A DNA stretch of 64,000 nt from Purpureocillium takamizusanense (Eukaryota; Ascomycota; Sordariomycetes; Hypocreales; Ophiocordycipitaceae): assembly GCF_022605165.1 (NCBI RefSeq), contig NC_063077.1, forward strand, positions 558,001 through 622,000. Direction: 5' to 3'. The notes beneath the pieces were generated by a model that was given only the letters and a program-made list of their open reading frames with translations, made no database searches and was not told the origin of the DNA. Numbering within the stretch: the first letter of the stretch is position 1; the number at the start of each line of letters is the position of its first letter. Shown piece by piece: positions 23,570 to 35,107 of this stretch. The position numbers and the translations under genes were made by a program.

Positions 23570-26500
23570 CTACTCGGCCTTCTTGGACGTCTTAGTCCTC
23601 AGCTTCATCAGCGCATACACCAGCGCGTACGAGCTAAACACCATGAGCACCACGATGCCCGTGTCCCGCCAGCCATAGTAGTATTCGTTCAGGTTCAGCG
23701 TTCTCAAGTAGTCTTCGCCCGTTGTGTACGTGCACACCCTGCAATCAGCCCTCGCTTCCGGGTTGAGGAGATTTCCCATCGCACCCATACCCTGCGAGAG
23801 GTAGCTCGACAGATAGTCGGCGCAAGTTGTTCCGTTCGGGGGGTTGAAGACGGCGAGCTCGCTCTCTGCGCAGTTGACATCTGTGCCCCACATGGTGAAA
23901 ACCAGCATGCTTCCCATCAGATAGTTGAACGGGTTGAGGTAGTACATCCAGTAACGCCAAAAGGCCGTGATCTGTTGATAGGGAACCAAGACACCGCAGA
24001 AGGACACGAGGGTGCCGATCACCACCGGGTTGACCAGCGACGCAAACACCTCGTTGGGGGCGTACGCTGCGATGAACTGGCCCATGCCCGTGTATAGGAA
24101 CTCGTACATGAGCATGACGAAAAAGGTCGCGCCTGCGCGGGTTGACGCAGTTGGGAGGCCGACCGTGTAGTACCAGCAGACAAAGTAGAGAACACCGCAG
24201 ATGATGAGGTACGGAATCTCGGAAACGATGAGGCCCGTGACAAAGGCGACCCAAGAGTACATCTTGGACTTCTTCTCGCGCGTCTCGAAGATATCGCGGC
24301 GGTGGATGAACAGCGGCTGTAATTGTGCCAGCACACCAGGTGCCACAAAGATGAAGGTGAAAATCGTGAAGAGTTTGAGCTGAAGGTCGGCGAATGATTC
24401 GCCAACCTTCCAGTACGAGAAGCCATTGAACAGAGCGGAGAAGATGTGCAGCGCCATCTTGTTGTTGACATAGTCGACGTTTCGATACAATGAAACGTTC
24501 ATCCGGTGGGTGACGAGCTTGATCTGATCCCACATAGGCATGGCAAACTCGTGGCCATCATCAACAGTACCCGGCGGCTTTGACGCCGCGTCATCGACAA
24601 TGCGGTCGAGCTCCGTCGTCATCTTTTCGTACTCGGGGGACGACAGCCACACCTCGTTCCAGTCCTTGCCTTGCGAGAGCGATCCAGAGACGACGTCGAT
24701 CATGTGCTCCGCCGGATTCGCCTCCATCGGGCACGGGGCGCCATAGCGGCCGAAGTATTCTTTAATGGTATTAGCCTGCTCACCAATGTCTCCAAAGTAC
24801 ACCGTCTTGCCACCTTTGGCCAGGAGCAGTAGAGTGTCGAATTGAGCGAATAGCTGCGCGGAGGGCTGGTGGATGGTGACGAGAACTGCCTGCCCCACGG
24901 CAGCCAACTTGCGCAGGAAACGAACAGTGTGGAAAGCCGATTGGCCATCCAGACCAGACGTAGGCTCATCGAGAAAGATCAAGATGCTAGGCTTCGAGAC
25001 CAACTCGACACCAATCGTAACTCGCTTCCGTTGTTCCACGCTCAAGCCGGCGCCGACTTCTCCAATTAGGGTGTCGGCAAGGTCATGAAGTTCTAGGAGG
25101 TCGATGATCGTGTCAACGTATGCGAGCTTCTCCTCGCGAGGCGTCTCGCGGCTCTGTCGGAGGAGCGCCGAGAACTCGAGCGCTTCGCGAACCGTGGCAT
25201 ACGCTTCGTGAACATCAAGCTGCTCGCAGTAACCGGCCGATCGTTGGAAAGACACCGGCAGCGGCCGTCCATCGACCATAATAGACCCACGAATGGTTCC
25301 TTCCGTTTTTCGCTGCGCTAAAACATCAAGAAGTGTCGTCTTGCCTGCGCCGGAGGATCCCATGAGGGCTGTCAAGTTGCCCGGCTTCACCCAGCCTTGG
25401 ACGTTGTCTAGCAAGAGGCGGTCACCAGATGGCGTCTTTACCGTGTATGATAGGTTCTTCCAAGTGAATACCGACGTGTTGCGGACAAGATTCGGCGGTG
25501 CAGACTCGTCTCCAGAGTTTTCACCGGACGGTGAGGTACTGGTGACTTGCTTTCCACTAGCCTGACCCTCCTCATCCGACTGCCGATGCGCATTAACAAT
25601 GTGTGCGTTCTCCCTGGGGATCAACAGGCTCGGTCCGTTCTCTGAAGACGAACGCCATCTCGTCGTAGCGAAGACAGTGATGGCGACAAAAAATGCCCAC
25701 CAAGCCCAGACGATGCCAAAGTTTCTCCAGAGGTGTGCGTGGCTATACGACAGGGACGCAAGATAGGCGTCTCCGTCAACAAAATTCTGCCCGGGGACGG
25801 CACCGCCGACTCCAGAGCAGGCTTGGCTCGCACCATCCGTATAGTTGGGGCCACTTGGGATCAGATTGTTGCCAACGCACGGGATTATTTTGTTGTGGAA
25901 CTCGTTGGAGAGGAGGGCGTCGAATGCGTAGGCTTGTGGGTTGATCCAGAAAATCCACACAAACCAAGGGTGCATATGCGGCTTCTGCAGCTGGTAGCCG
26001 GCGTACAGAATGCTGGCGGCAATGATGAAACCAGACACTTTAGAGGCGCCGTCAAACGTGCTGAATGCGGCGCCAATGGCTCTGAAGAGCGCCGTCATAC
26101 AAAAGGTGGTGGCGATGACGATGGCCCAAAACGTGAAGAAATGGCCCGCCTCCAGGGTCAAGCCGACCATGAAGTACAGGATCAAAGAAAACACGGAGAC
26201 CTGAAAGAGGATAACGGGAATATCGGCGGCGATCTGCGCCAGGCAAAAGGCAGCGGGATGGAAGTAGGCGAAAGCCTTATGCTTGATGAGGACAGGTCTC
26301 CCCGTAAAAGAGTCCGTGACCTCGGCCATGGCGAGCAGGCTGTTGAAAAGAAGAGCGAAGAACAGCGCACCGGACTTAGTGAAGAGGCCCCCGGACGTGT
26401 TAGGCGCATTGTAGAACAGGGAGCCGGCAATCAGCGCCTGCGTTAGTGTCGAGACCTGCTTGATGATGAATGTGGCCTTGTCGCCCCAAAGAATCTGGTA

Positions 26501-27839
26501 CTGACGTTTCACGCACGCCTTGATTTGCTCCATGATGCCGACAGTGTAGGGACTCTTATCTGGCAGCCTCTTGTCTTTCTCGATGGAGATACCCTCGCGG
26601 AAGAGCTCGGTCTTATGCTTGGCCTCGTCGGTCAAGGGGTAGTCGTATTCGGCCTGCATGCGGCCCCGGATCGGGGAATTCTCGTACTCATTACGGATGG
26701 CCTGGGCGGTGCGCGGGAATTTGTGCTCCAGCTCCGTCCGGACCTTGCGTTCTGTAGGCACAGTAACACCTGTGAGGAAATCGGCGACGTTGGCGCCGTC
26801 GTCGCAAATGAAGCCCAAGTACTCCATGAACGGTCGCGCTTCCTTCATGGGTCCATAGAAGATTTCCTTACCCTCGTCGAGAACAAGGACCTTGTCGAAA
26901 AGATTGTAAATTCCGTTGCCTGCTTGGTAAAGCGTGACGATACTCGCGAGACCGAGAACGTCGGTCATGGCTCGTACAGCCCTTGTGTATTCAAGTGCAC
27001 TGGTTTGCGTTAGAGACATGTGCGTGCATGCGACGGGACTGAACGATGTAAACTTACGTGCTGGCATCGAGGCCGCGGGTTGAATTGTCCCAGCAGAAGA
27101 CGCTTCCTCGCGAAGCCAGACACTCGATGATTGAGACGCGCTTGCGCTCGCCGCCAGACACGCCGCGGACGAATGCGTTGCCCACTTTGGTGTCGAGGGT
27201 ATGCTCGATGCCCATGGACTTGAGCAAAAAGTCTCGGGTCTCCACCCTCAGATCCTCCTTGTTGCTAACGCCGTCTGGCAATCGAAACGGAACTTTGAGT
27301 CGTGTTGCGAAGTCCATGGTCTGGCCAACGGTCAGTGCCGGGAAGAAAAGCTCCTCTTCCGTATTCATGACAACTTGGCCACGGAATTGGCCCATCTCCT
27401 CGGCCTTCATGGAGCCGTAGTGTACGTCGCCGGAAACGCTAGCATAGCCTCTTCGGTGATTGGCAAGCATATTGAGAAGTGTCGTGCAACCAGAGCCGGG
27501 CCTGCCAAGGACGAGAAGCATCTCGCCGGGTTTGACGCAGCCATGGCTGCTATCAAGAATGGTCTTGAGTGGAAGCTTGTGTCTGGATTGTTTGATGAGC
27601 TTGGGAATGTTGAATTGCGAGACGACGTTTTCGTGGAGGGCAGCATCGGCGCTGACGGCTTCGACGGTGAGATTCTGCCAGGTGACGCCCAATTCGCGAG
27701 CTGGAAACCCCGATGCGCTGTCCCTTGCGCGAAAGTCGGCGACTTGCGGCTTCAGAGACCATTGAGTTTCGCCATAAGCCGCTTCACTCCTAAGCGAGCG
27801 CTCGGTGTCTGCGAGTGTCTCATCGCAGTTGGACTCCAT
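23570..27839 (-). CDS. PDR/ABCG-type multidrug ABC transporter
   Basis: Two exons, 27058-27839 and 23570-26999, joined over a 58-bp intron (1403 aa, standard for full-size fungal PDR pumps). Order is NBD1-TMD1-NBD2-TMD2. NBD1 has Walker A GRPGSGCT (112-119, with the Cys usual in fungal PDR proteins), signature VSGGERK (227-233) and Walker B VFCWDN. NBD2 has Walker A GSSGAGKT (808-815), signature-like LSVEQRKR (913-920) and Walker [13 protein letters not shown]. As in other PDR pumps each half has asymmetric sites. These plasma-membrane pumps expel azoles, phytoalexins and other hydrophobic toxicants. The frame upstream of the ATG at 27839 starts with TTG and is not used. It is divergent from a Zn2Cys6 regulator gene 1.9 kb away. 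The exported substrate cannot be told from sequence. Confidence 0.96.
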
Positions 27840-29774
27840 TCCGGTGACGCTATGTCCAGCCCACACGACAAATCGTGGCAAGGAAATTGATGAATAAAGA
27901 AAACGGCTCTGAGCCTCGGCCTGGTCAGGGCAAGCAAGTCTAGTCTATTAATCAACGAAGGGAAGGCGGCATAAGGAGCTTGTCAGGAACGCGTCGTCCC
28001 ATAAATGTCACCGGGCGGCCGTTCTTAAGTTGAAGGCACATGGCTGTGGACCTCGGGGTGGGACGGGCCTGGCAGGTCCGAGTAGCCGCATGTCGCCGGC
28101 GCGCCGTAAGTAGGTCGGGGTTTGTTGTTGTCCGGCATCTCGTTTGCAAAGAAATCAGTCACAGTCCCTTCCCTGAACCTGCATTTTCTTCCACGGCGGT
28201 GCAGAGACGGACGCGGAGGGATATTGATGGCGAGGGTCGTGCAAGATCCACACAGGATCCGCTCCAACGGCTCGGACTCGGATCCAGGCCGCAGTTAGGC
28301 AAACGCCACGCCCGCTGGCTGTGCTGTGGGGGCGCCATGGTGCTCTGTCGCCGCTTAGTCAAAGGCGTCCGACGTTGAATTGGGGAGAGGGATACGGCCT
28401 GGATCGTGAGCGTTGTTGGAAAAGACGTCTGGTTGGTCCAGAGCGTTATCATCGACTCCGAGGCCGCTGAATGGTAAGGTTGATATGGTTCAGGCGACCC
28501 GGTCGGCCCGCTCGTTTTGTTTCCATGCTGTGCAACTCATGTCCAGGCGCGCGCAGCGGAACAGGGAGTGCATGGGTCACCAGGGCGTCGACTGGCTGCG
28601 CAGGCTGAGATGCAAGACGCCAAATGCCCTGTGGGAGATCTGATCTGGATGCAACGGCTCGGTGGTCAAGGGTCCGTTGTCCATCCATCCCACCGCTCCT
28701 TCCCTCACGGGGTGACTCGAATCGCAAGGCAGGCGGCCAGGTATCTTGGGGAAAGTGCATCGCGCATCGGCGACAGTCGGTCGGGAAAGTGCAGGCCGGC
28801 GTGTGAAATTGTCTGACTCAGCGGAACTTCCCCCCGCAAACGCCTGACGTACCACGAAATATGGAGAGTGAATGCTGGTTGATAATGCCCAGCACTGCTA
28901 GGTAAGCTGTACCATAGTTCACCTCATCCTGCCAGCGCGAGGCCATGTGAAAGAATTAGCAGTGTCGTGCATGGCTCGGCTCCCGCCGTGGCGGTGGGTG
29001 ACGACGACGACGGACGCTTCCCCTTTGTTCCTTCCAGTCGCATTCGCTATCGGATCCACGGCGAGCCTCATGTTGCCTTGGTGGCCTTCCAGAAGCTAAC
29101 GCGCGTTTTCACACCATCAGATTTACTAATTAAGCCCTACTAACTAGCAAGAGTCAAGACGATCTCGGTCCAGTCGCACAGCCCTGCAACGCCCGCACCT
29201 GCGGCGCTAGGAAAGAGTCCAGGTCCCAAAAACGGCGGTCGCGGTGAAGTGCCGCTTACTCAGCGGCCATTTTGCCTCTTTCGCGCCTCGCCATCCCCGG
29301 CTTACAGTGGCTCGGCTTCATCCGACTTCCAATCAACGGCACTTTCAGTCGTGAATTTTGCGAGTCCGGCTCCCGCAATACCGAACCCTGCTGGCTCGCG
29401 ACGTCACCGGCGGATGAATCAGTGCCGCCACGCACTACGTGTCACTGCCCACGCTGCACGAGGAGTGCCGAGGGCTGGTTCGGGAGCACAGGGCGACTCG
29501 TTGACCCTTGCAGCCCCCTCGCGCATCATCCACGGGGTTCGGGCCTCGCGTTTACTAACTACTGGATGATTGAACTTTCAATCTGATTCGGGCCCTGTTC
29601 GGTTGTCGCAAGCTATCCACGGACTCCGGCCGGCCGTGGCCCTGTGGCGACCTGGGCCCTGTCTATTGCCCTCGGTCGGAGCCTCAATCCCGACGTCCTC
29701 GACAGACAGGACCGTCGAGGACATTTTAACCCTCTTCAAATGCCTTCTCATGCGTGAAAACGCCATACGTTGAC
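27840..29774. promoter_or_regulatory. Divergent promoter region of ABC pump and Zn2Cys6 regulator
   Basis: 1.9 kb separates the two start codons and contains no convincing ORF. Both promoters must lie here. I found no obvious repeated CGG-type palindrome that could be named as a regulator site. Confidence 0.6.
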
Positions 29775-32154
29775 ATGGAGAAGAAGAAGCGTGCCTGCGA
29801 CGCATGCTACAAACGAAAGGTACGTGGAACCCACGGCGGCACGGACGCGCAGCGTCGTCTCGGCAGTTGCTCAGCACTGCAGCATTGACACGGAGGGTTG
29901 CGGTTCCGTGCTCCGAGACCGTTATTGTCCTCCAACTTCTTTTGCGTCCTCAATTGCCTGCGGCGCCGCAGACTTTATCCGACCTGCGCTTACACATCAT
30001 GTCTGGCGATGCAGATCCAATGCGATGCGTCAGAGACAGGGGCTCGGTGCGACTGGTGCCTCCACCACAACCTCCCCTGCACGTTTGACCGCGTCCGGGG
30101 GCGGAAGAAGCGGCCAAGGTATCTATGCCAATGTCTCCCTTGGTCTTGACTTGCGTATTTCCGATGACGGCCCGGGACGAACCGGTGTAGGTGTCTGGGA
30201 CGCTCGCTGACATTGGCCACGTACTAGCGCCGAAGCTGCTGCGCGCCAGAGTCTCGCCAAGCGCCTCGAGCGCGTCGAGGAGGCTCTTGCCCGCACGAAA
30301 GCCCTCAAGGAAGGCAGTCGGACGCCAACCGACAGCTCTTCCGGCTCCACACCTCTAGTCCTTGATGATCAAACCACTGGACAAGTCGGAAACCGCGCCG
30401 CAAATCACGGTTGCCCTGTGTGCCGCTCCAAATCTTCAGCCCAGCTCCCTTCGAGGCGCGTCACCAACGCCCCTCTGGGCCAGATCTACTTTGCAGGACA
30501 AAACTTTGGTGCCATCTGTTCCCGCAATGGAGTCCCTCACTTCACCGCCACCGGCGAGCAGTGGATAAATTCCCGGACGGGCCAATGGCCGCGCTTCGGG
30601 GACATTTACGGGACCGATGCCGCTGCTCCTCCGGGGCTCCCCGCGACTGCATCAACGCTTTCCTCACTGTCGCATCGTCCTCACCAAGGACATGAGGCTG
30701 AACTTCCCTCCAGGTGGGTGGTGCAGTCTCTGCTGGACGAGTTTCTGGCGTCCGACTTTAGCCTTGTATTTCCGCTCGTGGACCGCGTGCTGTTTGAGGA
30801 GACGGTCAAGCTGGCGTACAGTGGGCAACAGCAGCCTCTTGTCTGTGAGTATGTCGGCGCCAAGGCATGTGTGTTTGCATTTGTATCCATGGCTAGCTCC
30901 AACTTCCCCGACATGAAGTCGGCCACTCACGTCGACCCCGAGGCATGTGCAAAGGAGGCGCAAATCTTGCTGGCGGATTTTCTGGAAGATGCAAGTATCA
31001 CAACGCTCCAGACAATGTTCATGCTGGTATGTGAAAAAAAGTTGCATGCACTGCTTGCAGTAGACACTGATAGTGCCTCCAGCTTCTCCACGAAACACTG
31101 CACGGCCACTTGCAAGCAGCAATCATGTACCATGCCGTGGCTTGCCGGACGGTGTTCTCATTGGGAGGCCACACCACCGGCCTGCCCGTGTCCTTTGGTG
31201 GAGCACTCACCATTCTGGAGCGAGAGGACCGTCATTTGAGGCATCTGTTCTGGCTGTGTTACTCCTTCGACAAGGACATTGCCCTTCGGACTGGCCAGCC
31301 GCCTATCATACATGACAACTTCTGCGATCTATCACTGCCGGATGATTACGTTAAAGATCGCTACGACCGCCACCGCCACGGGGACGACTCCAAGACCCCG
31401 TTGTTCCCAAACGATCTTCGCCTCAGCCTCGTCAAGTCCAAAGCCGTCGACGCCATCTATTCTGCCGTGGCGCTCCACAAGTCTGACGCAGAGCTTCTCC
31501 GGACGATACGCGAGCTGGACGACGAACTGGAGCGCTGGCGTGTTTCTATCCCCGCCGACTTTTCACCAGCGCTGTCGATGCGGCGTGCTGTGCAGCTCGA
31601 GGATCTTGATAGGTCAAGGAGCATGCTCCACATTGAGTTACATCTTGACTACCATTACTTGCTGAACATTATCCACGTCGCGAGCGGCCGCTGTGTGTTT
31701 GACCGGCAGGGTCGTGAAAAAGACAAGACGTATGGCGTCGAGTCGAGCTTGGACCTTTCTGTGGAGGCGAGCAGATCGACGCTCATCTATCTGAGCGCCA
31801 TGGCGCCTAGGCTCGTTGGCGAGGCATTTTGGTGAGTCTCATATCAGTACCATGTGCTTTAGACGTTAGGCTGACGCTCTGGTCAGGGTCTTCATCTTCT
31901 ACCCAGTATCAGCGCTCATGACTATATTCTTCAACATTCTTCGCAATCCGCAGGGCGAAGACGCCATTCATGACGTGGAACTACTAAGCACCGCATCCCA
32001 TGTGATACGGAGCATGCCGCTACACAAGGAGACGGCGTATGAGATGGCGTACCTGCGGCGGATGGATCAGTTCGTGGCCGAGTTGAGCAGACTCGCGCAG
32101 TGTGCCATTACCCGCACGCAAGGGGAGCGCAATGGCTGCCCCATGTCGCAGTGA
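29775..32154 (+). CDS. Zn2Cys6 transcription factor with fungal-specific (Fungal_trans) domain
   Basis: Five exons: 29775-29819, 30015-30118, 30228-31026, 31083-31831 and 31887-32154 (654 aa). The cluster is Cys8-x2-Cys11-x6-Cys18-x8-Cys27-x2-Cys30-x6-Cys37, followed by basic GRKKRPR; intron 1 (195 bp) cuts the cluster after CYKRK. A short helical segment (AAARQSLAKRLERVEEALA) fits the dimerisation coiled coil. The middle domain contains ASITTLQTMFML, RTVFSLGGH, EDRHLRHLFWLCYSFDKDI and LRTGQPP, the hallmark stretch of PF04082. All intron phases agree. It is divergent from the ABC pump, so it may control that pump (inference from position only). It ends 275 bp before the convergent phosphoesterase gene. 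Confidence 0.9.
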
Positions 32155-32429
32155 GGTGAATGATGATTGCAAGTGCATGAATGGAGTTCGTTCGATGGCT
32201 CATAGACTCTAGAGCGACGTTGGGGGGCTGGCGTTATACTGTACTCCTTGACCATATATACCTTTTTCCTCTTCACTTCGGCCCGAGAGGCGGGGAGCTT
32301 GAGAACCCAACGATGCGGATATACGTCACATAAATACCACTCTATCTTTAGCTATCCGTCGCCCAGAGCTGTGCTTGGCTCACAGACACGTCGGCCCCGC
32401 ATGGTCAACCACCGAGACAGCGCAGCCGG

Positions 32430-33686
32430 CTATATCTCAATGACCTTTTCCGCATCAAAGTCATACGCGTCCTCGCGGCCGTACCCCCTCTGATTCGCGA
32501 CGACGCGCGTGCCCGTCACCTCGTCCACGAAGTCGCAGTTGAAGTGCGTGTGGCCAAACGCCCACGCCGCGACGGCCGACCCCGACCCGCCTCCGCCTCC
32601 GCCGCGGCTCCGCCAGCACGGCTGCCCCCGCAAGTCCGTCACGAAGGCGGTCTGCACGCCGCGCGGGTCGTCGAGGTGTTCGGGATTGTTGGCGCGCGGG
32701 TCGCTCGTGGGGCTGTGGTGCGTGAGGATGAGGATCCGGCGGCGGCGGCGGTTGCGCGGCGGCGACACAGCGTCCTGGACGGTGGGCGCGGTGGTGTTGG
32801 TGGCGTTGGAGCTGGTGGTGCTGGTGGTGATGTCGCTGGTGATGCTGTTGCTGCTGTTGGTAGTGGCCGATCCCGAGGCGGCGGCGGCGGCATCAGTATC
32901 GCAGAGGGCGCGGACTTGCTTGTTGAGCCAGGCGAGGTCCCGCGCGTGACACGCATTATGCCCGTCGACGGTCCAAGAGGGGATGGAAGAAAAGTCGGAC
33001 ACGAAGAGCGAGGCGGTGGAGCGCTGCTCGGGGGTGATGTGCGAGAAGAGCGTGCACCCGAGGACGGTGACGTCGTCGGAGATGTCGAACCGCCGGCGGT
33101 CCATGAAGACGAAGCGGCCCATGGAGGGACGTCTACGCCCCTCCTCATCCCCATGTTGCGCATCACGCGCTGCTGCTGCTGCTGCTGCTGCTGCTGCGCT
33201 TTCGCGCCTCTTCTCCTCCATCGCGTGCTCGAAGCGACGCATCGCCCGCGCGGCATCCTCGTAACCACCCCGCACCTCCTCCTCCTCTTCCTCCTGCTGC
33301 GGCTCATCGTCATCATCACGACCCCGCGGTAGTAGCTCACGCCCGTACGCCAGGCCACCACCACCGTCGTCGTCGTCGTCGTCGTCGAGCCGATAGGGTT
33401 CATGGTTGCCGAGCACGTAAAACACGACGTCGAATTGCTGCAGCTGGGCCTCGAGCCAGGCGTAGAGCCGCGGGTCGCGCGCGTTGCCGATGTCGCCGAG
33501 GAGGGCGAGGTACGGGGCGCGCGGCGGGATGGCGGCGAAGGCGCCGTACATGGGTAGGAGGCGGGGGGTCTCGAGGTGTAGGTCTGACATGACTTGGATG
33601 CGGATTGTGGGCGTCATGGCGGCAGCGGTGGTGGTATGAGGCTGCTCGTCGCTGGTGTGCTGTGAATATTTAGGGGCGGCCATCAT
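32430..33686 (-). CDS. Calcineurin-like metallophosphoesterase
   Basis: Single exon, 418 aa. Metallophosphoesterase motifs appear in order: SDLHLE (Asp35, His37), GDIGNARD (about 64), GNHEPYR (about 93), ILTHHSPT (about 320) and GHTHFNCD (about 380), so all two-metal ligands seem present. Between GNHE and the next motif is a long low-complexity insertion with an Asp run, a Glu run and an Ala run coded by GTC/CTC/CTG triplet repeats on the plus strand, and a Ser/Thr/Asn-rich stretch follows later. The family hydrolyses phosphomonoesters or diesters; the native substrate is not predictable. The N-terminal ~25 residues are polar and probably flexible; alternative starts at the second Met or at Met24 are possible. 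No signal peptide. Confidence 0.9.
   Translation of the reverse strand: MMAAPKYSQHTSDEQPHTTTAAAMTPTIRIQVMSDLHLETPRLLPMYGAFAAIPPRAPYLALLGDIGNARDPRLYAWLEAQLQQFDVVFYVLGNHEPYRLDDDDDDDGGGGLAYGRELLPRGRDDDDEPQQEEEEEEVRGGYEDAARAMRRFEHAMEEKRRESAAAAAAAAAARDAQHGDEEGRRRPSMGRFVFMDRRRFDISDDVTVLGCTLFSHITPEQRSTASLFVSDFSSIPSWTVDGHNACHARDLAWLNKQVRALCDTDAAAAASGSATTNSSNSITSDITTSTTSSNATNTTAPTVQDAVSPPRNRRRRRILILTHHSPTSDPRANNPEHLDDPRGVQTAFVTDLRGQPCWRSRGGGGGGSGSAVAAWAFGHTHFNCDFVDEVTGTRVVANQRGYGREDAYDFDAEKVIEI
33171..33199. repeat. Triplet repeat coding an alanine run in the phosphoesterase
   Basis: A (CTG)n run on the plus strand translates on the minus strand as about eleven Ala. A (GTC)n run at about 33363-33388 gives the Asp run. 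Both are in-frame triplet repeats and likely to vary in length between strains. Confidence 0.8.
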
Positions 33687-34326
33687 GTTTGTATACGCTG
33701 AGTGTTGTACTGCAGATGCGTGGTACAGCGATGGCGATGGATGGATGAGGCGAGGGCTGGGTACGTATAAGAATTAAGAGGAGTCGCGGCGGTCGTCTGC
33801 TCAGCCTCGGGAGGCCGCCTACTATCTACCCGGGCCGGTCGATGTTGGCCATGGCTGTGCTCTTGCCTTGTTAGCGGAATAGAGGTTTATCTACTTGGGC
33901 GTTGTGTGGTGGGCGCTTCGTGAAACATGGATGGGTGAGGTTGGGTCAAGGACGTCGGGGTGAGCGAGGGGCTGCAGCTATGCGGCCATGCTAATGAGCC
34001 CCCTGTAAGGCATTGGGGGCCTGGGTATCCTACGCCACAATCAACTTAATAAGGTTGCTCTGAATACGGTAACCAACTTGAAGTAAGGCATATTCTGTAC
34101 TATGGCGCCCCAACACCGCAACGCAAAGCGAAGCCGCGAAACAGCATGATCCAAAAAGCCCCATTCCTCCTAAATCTATCCCACGCTCTTTAACATCGAT
34201 CAACAATGTCCTTATATTCTGCCACGCACGCAGAGTGTCCGCCCATGCGACCACGACTGTGGACCGCATCCAAAAGCGTGCGGCGCAGGGTAGTCAACCG
34301 CAGGCACCCAGACGCGTGCGTGTAAG
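33687..34326. other. Spacer upstream of the phosphoesterase
   Basis: 640 bp holding the phosphoesterase promoter and the 3' flank of the next gene. No supported ORF or repeat. Confidence 0.5.
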
Positions 34327-35107
34327 TCAGCCATCGTAACTCAGCCCAGCGTCCCGGAACATGACCGTGGTGTCAGGGAACGCCGCGAGGAACGGGTTCC
34401 AAAAGTTCTTGTTATAGACCCAGTTGAGCCGCTTGGGGTCAACAGGCTCCCCTTGCTGAGCCCGGAGCAGCTTGAGACAAAATACGATGTCTCTGGCGTC
34501 CCTCTCCCGCTTCGCCTCGCGATCACTGTCACGGTTCTGCCATGCGTGCGCCTTGGAGTTGAGCATGAACACGAGCGTCGCGATGCGAGTGCCGCGAATG
34601 ATTTGAGTGTCGGCGTTGACGTCAAGTGGTAGGATCAAGTCCACGTCGGTAACGAGGTGAATCGGGAAGACAGTTCCATCCCGCCAGACAAATCTGATGG
34701 AGCGTCAGTAACTCCTGCGATTGATGTTCACCATCTATGCAATCGGGGGCGCGCCATTACCCGAATCTTCCGTGGTCACGTCGCACCATGCGACCAGAGC
34801 TGCGCTTCATCAACAGGCTCTCGGTCGACGCTTTGGATACGCCCTTCCCGAGGAGCACGTCCACTTCGGATGCGTCGCTCGCGCCGCCGTGCTCGGCCAA
34901 GGCAGTCCCGCCGATGATTGCGTACGGCACGTCGTGGAGAGATGCCTGTATGGTCTCCAAGATTTGCCTCCTGATGTCGGGCCTCATCGGAGTTCTTGCA
35001 GTGTGAGACGAGTCCGGTGGGCTGCCAGATTGACCTTGTTGCACTGGCGCAAGGCGACTCGCGCCGGAGCCAGCACCCTGGTTGGACTTGGAAGAGCTCG
35101 AACCCAT
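34327..35107 (-). CDS. Nucleotidyltransferase-fold protein with myristoylation-like N-terminus
   Basis: Two exons, 34761-35107 and 34327-34693 (237 aa, intron 67 bp). YAIIGGTALAEHG (about 63-74) followed by EVDVLL (Asp83) is the G-G/D-x-D pattern of the minimal nucleotidyltransferase (MNT/Pol-beta) fold, and HLVTDVDLILP (about 128-138), reached across the intron, could supply the third acidic strand. The start is MGSSSSK, a classical-looking N-myristoylation sequence (Gly2, Ser6), followed by a disordered Ser/Gly/Gln-rich stretch to about residue 40, so the protein may be tethered to a membrane. The C-terminal half (ARDIVFCLKLLRAQQGE) is helical and could be a HEPN-like or family-specific part. 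Whether it is catalytic is unknown; EVD rather than DxD means an acidic residue may be missing. Confidence 0.75.

Noticed and set aside
32544..33332. 262-codon plus ORF opposite the phosphoesterase
   Set aside because: Antisense of triplet repeats; the minus strand has all metal-binding motifs.
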